From positions 753,156 to 817,155 of the forward strand of contig SJOL01009519.1 of assembly GCA_004794785.1 (NCBI GenBank): a stretch of DNA of 64,000 nt. The letters are read 5' to 3'. Every line of letters begins with the position of its first letter. Position 1 is the first letter of the stretch. Below the pieces are notes generated by a model. That model saw nothing but the letters and a program-made list of their open reading frames with translations, was not told where the DNA came from and did no database searches. A program made the position numbers and the translations under genes. Source of the DNA: Opisthorchis felineus. Taxonomy: Eukaryota > Platyhelminthes > Trematoda > Opisthorchiida > Opisthorchiidae. Positions 59,176-64,000 of the stretch are shown piece by piece.

Positions 59176-59599
59176 CACGCTCTCATCTCAGAGGACAGTA
59201 AAACTTTTCCTCCAGACCGCTTTGTAATGATGGGTCTCGCTGCTCTTAGTAGTACTGCTCGCCATTGGCTTTCTGGCATTGTTGAATTTTTACGAATTGA
59301 ATTCCAGCCAACGTGGCCCACAAGATCTTTGCAGCACCAAAACGTGACCATCACGGCAAGGTGACATCTTTGGGTCGGAATCCCAGGTCGGTTATAACGA
59401 AAAGCTTGCGTCTGTTGACAACGTGTGCCGTGATTACGCTGTGACAATTGAAATCAAGGATGCATTACCAGTGGACTGACGCCACCAAGTTTAGTGTGCT
59501 GTGGATGCAAAACAGCCGGAAAAGCTGTTTTTCTTCACGGCTGCGTCATTTGACCTCCCCAGTTCAAAGACCCCAAGTGCTCTCAAAAGTTTGGTTAGT
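59176..59599. other. Unassigned DNA
   Basis: No gene recognised. An open frame at 59053-59364 reads DRFVMMGLAALSSTARHWLS, which I cannot assign. Confidence 0.35.
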
Positions 59600-61388
59600 C
59601 ATCATCATCATCAAAGATAGCAACATCAGTGTTGACACCGATGCTTCACTGCCGTACAACCACAAGGTTCGTCTAGTTATATATACATAATATGTGTATA
59701 AATCATTATATCTAAAGCCCTAGAGTGAAGAGAAGAGAAAAAGAGCGGGTGAAGGAGGGGATCTAGTGCTGGCCTATGTAAAGCATTCTGAGGTGCCTAC
59801 ACCCAGAAATGCTAAATCAGACAACCTGGAAAGAAACTGACAGCACGAACGCCACTGACATCGATTAGCCGCCATTTTTTGCAACGTTTCCAGCCAAGCA
59901 CAGGCGGGGTCACGGGGGCCCCATCCTGCAAGGCGCACAACACCAAAAACACCCAAACTCTTTGTGATCCCTTTCATGCCCTCCTGCCAAGTCATGCGTT
60001 GTCCACCTTGTGGTTTGCGCCATTCTGAAGAAGGCACAGGGAACAACACTTGTCTAGACGGTGTTTCGGCATGCGTAGCACATGACCGAGCCATCGTAGT
60101 CGGTGGTGCTGAATGTTTTCCCCGACTGAAGTACATGCACAGCCAGATACCCGTTTTCTAATCACCTCGTTACTAACACGCTGACGCCATCCAAAACCAG
60201 CCACGCTTCTGGGGCATCGGTGATCGAAAACCTGAATACGCCGCACATCATCTGTCCGCAGAGGCTATGTCTCGGACCCATACAACAACACAGCCCTTAA
60301 GTTAGCCTGGTACACGTGACCCTTAAGATCTAGTGAGATGCTTTTTGGCGCCACAAGCGACGTAAATTAGCAAACGTGATTCGAGCCTTTGGGATTCTTG
60401 CACTGACTTCATCGGACACACTTCCGTCAGAGCTAATACAACTACGGAGGTATGTAAAATTTTCCACAACCTCCAGTGATTCTCCCTGAATTGTAAGGGA
60501 TATGTTCGGAGACTGCACGTTCTGCAGCATGACTTTGCACTTTGAAGGTGCAAGACGCATGCCAAAAGATGGTATGATGGTGGTTAGTCTATTCAACAGG
60601 GCCTGTGCTTCGATTTGGTCTTCAGAGATGAGGACGATGTCATCTGCGTACTCCAGATCGACAAGGCTCTCACCCGAAACAAGTTGAACACCGGAGTTTT
60701 GAAGACCTTTCAGCGTTCGCCTCATTATTTCATCAAAGAAGTTGAATAAGACTGGAGAGAGCGGACATCCTTGTCGGACACCACTTTATGTAAGGAAGCT
60801 TTTGGAGAGCTCACCACACACTGTCACCCGCCCAGAAGTATGTGAATATAGGAATCGGGGCATACCTTGTTGAGCAAGTGTAGTTAACAGCACTGACTGA
60901 TCGACAGAATCGAACGCACCCTTGAAGTCAAGGAATACCAAGATTGTGGGTCGTCTGTACATATGGCGTTGCTCTAACACCTGACGGAGTGTGAAGATGT
61001 GGTCAACGCAGCCTCTACCAGGTTGAAATCCCGCTTGATTCTCACGGGTCAAGGTTGTCTGGGTGGTCTCTTTCTCCCAGGTAGACCCAAACAGGCTAGA
61101 CAGGAATGGCTGAGAAGCCCACCGCCATCCTTGAAAAGAGCAGGTGGAAGGTCGTCAGGACCAATAGCACTATGACGCTTGAGTAGAAAAATACACTCGG
61201 ACACTTTCGAGGCTGAAGGCGACTCCAGATTCACGGTCCACCTTTCTGTTGAAGGCCAGGATTCTGGATTGGAGGTAACAGGTGGCCAGCCGAATTGCTG
61301 TTCGAAACAATGTGCCCAGCGGTCCAAGCGTTCTGCTCTGCTTGTCAGTGCTGTCTTCGTAGAGCAGCGGGTGGTAAATGATTGTCAC
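59600..61388 (-). mobile_element. RTE-type reverse transcriptase copy, 5' truncated, best preserved in window
   Basis: Read on the - strand from 61388: linker end (DRWAHCFEQQFGWPPV), RT N-terminal block (LLKRHSAIGPDDLPPALFKD), fingers (RENQAGFQPGRGCVDHIFTL), palm A (TILVFLDFKGAFDSVDQSVL, catalytic Asp kept) and palm C (LVDLEYADDIVLISEDQIEA, the YADD catalytic pair kept). Then come FTYLRSCISSDGSVSDEVSA, FANLRRLWRQK, the HRLRWLGHVLRMPKHRL tail and GWGPRDPACAWLETLQKM at about 59900, with the 3' UTR and GATGATGAT tail to about 59600. A frameshift between fingers and palm, and others in the C-terminus, break it. No endonuclease remains. Confidence 0.8.
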
Positions 61389-61799
61389 ACGTTCCTAATA
61401 GGGTGGCCCGTAGGCAAGTATTGGTTAGTAAGTTGGAATTTCAGCACATAGAGCTTTCATGGCTAAGGTGATTAAGGCATGTATTACTGTGTTTGGTCAT
61501 CGTGTGTCGAAATATATTTTCCAACTGTGAACCCTCGTCGGAAGTTTCGTGGGAAAGTTTACGATGTGGCAACGCGAAATGAAAGCGGCTACTGTCAGGT
61601 AGAGCTCTGTAGGACCTTTGCAACTTCTCGAGTGGACTTCGCATGATTCCCCTTGAGCGTAGGGTAAAACCCTTCAAGATATGGCATGTAATCCATCCCA
61701 GTAGTTTGCTCGCTGTCGCTTCCTGGCTGGACGCCCGGACAAATTTCGTCGGTCGTTCTGTCCTTGGGTTTCTGTTGAGTAAGGCTCACAACTGACGGC

Positions 61800-62770
61800 C
61801 CACCTCCCAGTTTTCCATCAAGGAACAGCAACAGTAAGAACAAGCCACCAGATGGGTAGTTCTGCCCTACATCAAGAATATATCGGAACTCGCAACCATA
61901 TAAATGGCCCAAAAAGGAGCTCTCGTGGCCCACAAACCGAATGCCAATTTAAGGAAGATAATCTCAGGACCGAAGGAAAACCGAGACAAAACCAGGAGGA
62001 ACAATGTGATATGCCGAATCAACCGCAACGACTGCAACAAATTCTACGTTGGACAGACCGGGAGGAAGTTACGCACACGAATAGAGGAACACAAGGCGGC
62101 CGTCAGGAGACATGGCCCCCTGTCCTTGATATCCATACACGAGGACCAAGAAGGCCACAAATTCAATCTGGAAAACGCAAACATTTTGATACACGGAGAC
62201 ACGAGACACGGAAAGGAATTTCTGGAAGCATGGTACTCCACGGTGTTTTCGATCAACCGGTGTATCGAACTGGATCAAATTTACGCACCTCTACGTGCAA
62301 AGGACCAACATCTCAACCGGAATACTCAAGCAGGACCAAATATCGGATTCACAAACGAAGAAACAAGGAACACCTTAGAGTCAGATCAACAAGGGTCACA
62401 AGCCGAGACTCGGAAGGGTCAAGAACAGACGTCACTCCAGCATCGACCTGAGTACGAGGGCAGGGGAGGCCAAGCTCAGAGGTCATCGAAGAACCAGGAC
62501 AAAGGATAAGAGATCAACCAATGGAATCACCAGACCGATCAACTAACCGTGATCGAAGTTTGGCCTCAGCTAGCAGCACGTATATTAACACACACACACA
62601 CAACAGTACTCAGCGCAAAACCACCAACCGATCGCTACGCACCACTACGCTCCCTAACGACGCACTGATGATGTCACCTGAATTGGTGCTGAAACGTTTG
62701 CAAACAGATTGCCCAGCTCAGCGAACAAACCAGCGGCCACCACCTCCCAGTGCTTATTTACTCTTATCCA
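61800..62770 (+). mobile_element. Penelope-like element, 3' part with GIY-YIG endonuclease
   Basis: The coding end of a Penelope-like retroelement, whose single ORF is RT followed by a GIY-YIG nuclease. VVLPYIKNISE (about 61856-61888) is the usual linker just before the nuclease. A frame change follows, then an open frame 61904-62509: VAHKPNANLRKIISGPKE, NVICRINRNDCNKFYVGQTG (the GIY-YIG core, here FYVGQ) and RKLRTRIEEHKAAVRRHG (Arg, Glu-His). It continues with HKFNLENANILIHGDTRHGK and EFLEAWYSTVFSINR (catalytic Glu context). The nuclease domain appears uninterrupted; the RT is absent or unrecognisable. Terminal codons MMSPELVLKRLQTDCPAQ at 62668-62720, in another frame, match the copy at 34.3 kb. 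Confidence 0.85.
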
Positions 62771-62884
62771 ATCTCTCAGTCAGCTAACTGCAATTTTTTG
62801 CCAACACTATCAACTAGTCCCTTAGTAAAGTGTCCTCGTCCTCTAAATCTCTCCCTCCGACCTCTACCGTGCAAGGCCTACTGT

Positions 62885-63185
62885 CAAGTGGAAGTCCACA
62901 CGGATCCCACTTTAACGCTCGCATTTAGGCGCTGATACGACCGAGAATCATATCCTGCACAAGACTGGCCAAAAGTTCGGGACGCTTGCCGGTCCGGCAT
63001 CAGGCCGACAGCCAATCATGACCCAGTATTGGCCGAATGCCGGTTGCCAATGGCGCATCCACAAGACGTCAGGATTTCCAGAAAGTTGTCGCCGATTACA
63101 CTATGTATATGAAGCGCTGTAAAAAGTTCTTGACTCGGTTTGGGCCGTTAAAATACCTTGTGCACCTTTGGGGGTTGTTTTGACG
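62885..63185 (+). repeat. TATA-containing repeat, copy 3, directly after the Penelope copy
   Basis: Reads TTTAACGCTCGCATTTAGGC, GTCCGGCATCAGG, GACCCAGTATTGGCCGAATG, GGATTTCCAGAAAGTTGTCG and an ACTATGTATATG TATA-like stretch, ending near CACCTTTG. Same family as 40192-40500 (inverted) and 56889-57135 (inverted). Its position after the Penelope 3' end makes a Penelope-type terminal repeat possible. Confidence 0.6.
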
Positions 63186-63558
63186 TGAACACTAGCTCGG
63201 GAGGCTCAGACCCAGAAACTAAGCTGAGGAGAATACCGTTACTACACCTGTATTAACTCATCTATGGAATAGCCGGTTGGTGCTCCTTCCACATACCTTC
63301 AATTCTAGGAATAGTCCTGCGTCTCATTGACTTCCCTTGTTTGGCCAGTGGTCTACTGCCCGTCTATTGTCGTTTGGTTGTAGTCCCCCCCTACGTTTTG
63401 TCGACACTGAAGCGTTTAATTTTTCGCTTGTCTCGACTCCTCTGTCCTAATCCCACAGTTGTTCAGTCGCCCGACCAGCCTATAATCCTGTAGTCACCCG
63501 TATCTATTTTCAGTCTTTTGTTGCCGATCATTTCTCATTTCTCCTCAGACTAAAAATG
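63186..63558. other. Unassigned DNA
   Basis: C/T-rich DNA, no gene recognised. Confidence 0.4.
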
Positions 63559-63735
63559 CCGTTCAGCTGTAACACCCTTTCGGTGCCTAGCTGCCATGCC
63601 ACCCGAGGGAAGCACGAGGGCTGGGGTACCCAAGCCCAAGCCTGGCCAGGAGAAGCCGAGAGGCAGAGTCCTAGTTCGAACCACAGACCTTCCGGTCAGT
63701 AAATTCGCGCTCTAACCACTGAGCCATCTCGCCCC
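63559..63735 (-). mobile_element. tRNA-derived SINE, reference copy
   Basis: Best copy of the family. The - strand begins GGGCGAGATGGCTCAGTGG (A box TGGCTCAGTGG at 63726-63716), has GCGAATTTACTGACCGGAAG, and a B box GGTTCGAAC at 63682-63674. The body follows (GGCTTGGGCTTGGGTACC, CCCTCGTGCTTCCCTCGGGT) and a tail GGCACCGAAAGGGTGTTACA. Spacing of the boxes (about 34 bases between them) is that of a tRNA promoter. The acceptor stem does not pair, so this is not a working tRNA gene. Confidence 0.8.
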
Positions 63736-64000
63736 CCAGACTACCCGTCATCGAAATTCCCCTCTATTTCCCTTTGACTTGTCAAGACCCGGGTTAGTGT
63801 CCGTCTGTCTTATGTTCTTATGTTCTGTGACTGTACCTCATTCGCATATATTAGGTTATTTTTCGTGTCTCATCGGTTGTTTCATGTTTTTAACCAATAC
63901 GATGTCCACCATTCCTACAGAGAATCTCGAGGTATGGATCCTCCCTCTTGTAAACCACTTGTGGACAGTCGGTGAAATATTGGGATCAGCCGCCTCAAGC
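63736..64000. other. Unassigned window end
   Basis: No gene or repeat recognised. Confidence 0.4.

Noticed and set aside
61852..62451. 199-codon ORF overlapping the Penelope nuclease
   Set aside because: Shadow frame, Arg/Thr-rich. The GIY-YIG motifs are in the frame starting at 61904.
1..64000. CRISPR array, bacterial operon or defence system
   Set aside because: Introns, SINEs and animal retroelements show eukaryotic DNA. No regularly spaced repeats or prokaryotic gene clusters are present.

Overview
The window is eukaryotic nuclear DNA with GT-AG introns and dense, decayed retroelements. It suggests a flatworm, most likely a digenean trematode. The basis is the mixture of RTE-type (SR2-like) and CR1-type non-LTR elements, a Penelope-like element with a GIY-YIG nuclease, a CsRn1-like Gypsy fragment and tRNA-derived SINEs. 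The taxon is inferred from these families, not proven.

Positions 1-22.4 kb, + strand: the 3' part of one large gene, a Split ends (Spen/SHARP/MINT-type) transcriptional co-regulator. Five exons join in phase: 3888-5219, 8574-13944, 15613-16302, 17323-17733 and 21383-21517. They encode about 2,645 residues: a long Ser/Pro-rich disordered region followed by a C-terminal SPOC domain. The SPOC domain is split over the last two exons, and the last exon is only 44 codons. The RRM-coding exons must lie left of the window. The introns and the first 3.9 kb are filled with RTE, Gypsy and SINE remnants.

Positions 22.4-35.8 kb: intergenic DNA with no gene I can support. It holds a possible Gypsy LTR remnant, Penelope 3' ends, small RTE fragments and a second SINE-like repeat.

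Positions 35.8-39.1 kb, - strand: three exons (38730-39124, 37843-38129, 35819-37100), again in phase, encode about 650 residues of a HIP14-like (ZDHHC13/17-type) ankyrin-repeat protein S-acyltransferase. Only the extreme N-terminal exon is missing. Its active-site motif is DHHC-LF rather than the usual DHHC-PW.

Positions 39.5-64 kb: a retroelement graveyard with no host gene recognised. It holds RTE endonuclease and reverse transcriptase fragments on both strands, a CR1 ORF2 3' end between two inverted copies of another repeat, a relatively well-kept Penelope GIY-YIG domain at 61.8-62.8 kb, a TATA-containing repeat present three times, and SINE copies.

The two host genes are separate, with no evident functional link (nuclear transcriptional control versus membrane protein palmitoylation). 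No novel defence, CRISPR or gene-cluster system is visible. The points most worth a second look are the intact SPOC binding patch, the unusual DHHC-LF acyltransferase, and the Penelope copy with its possible terminal repeat.
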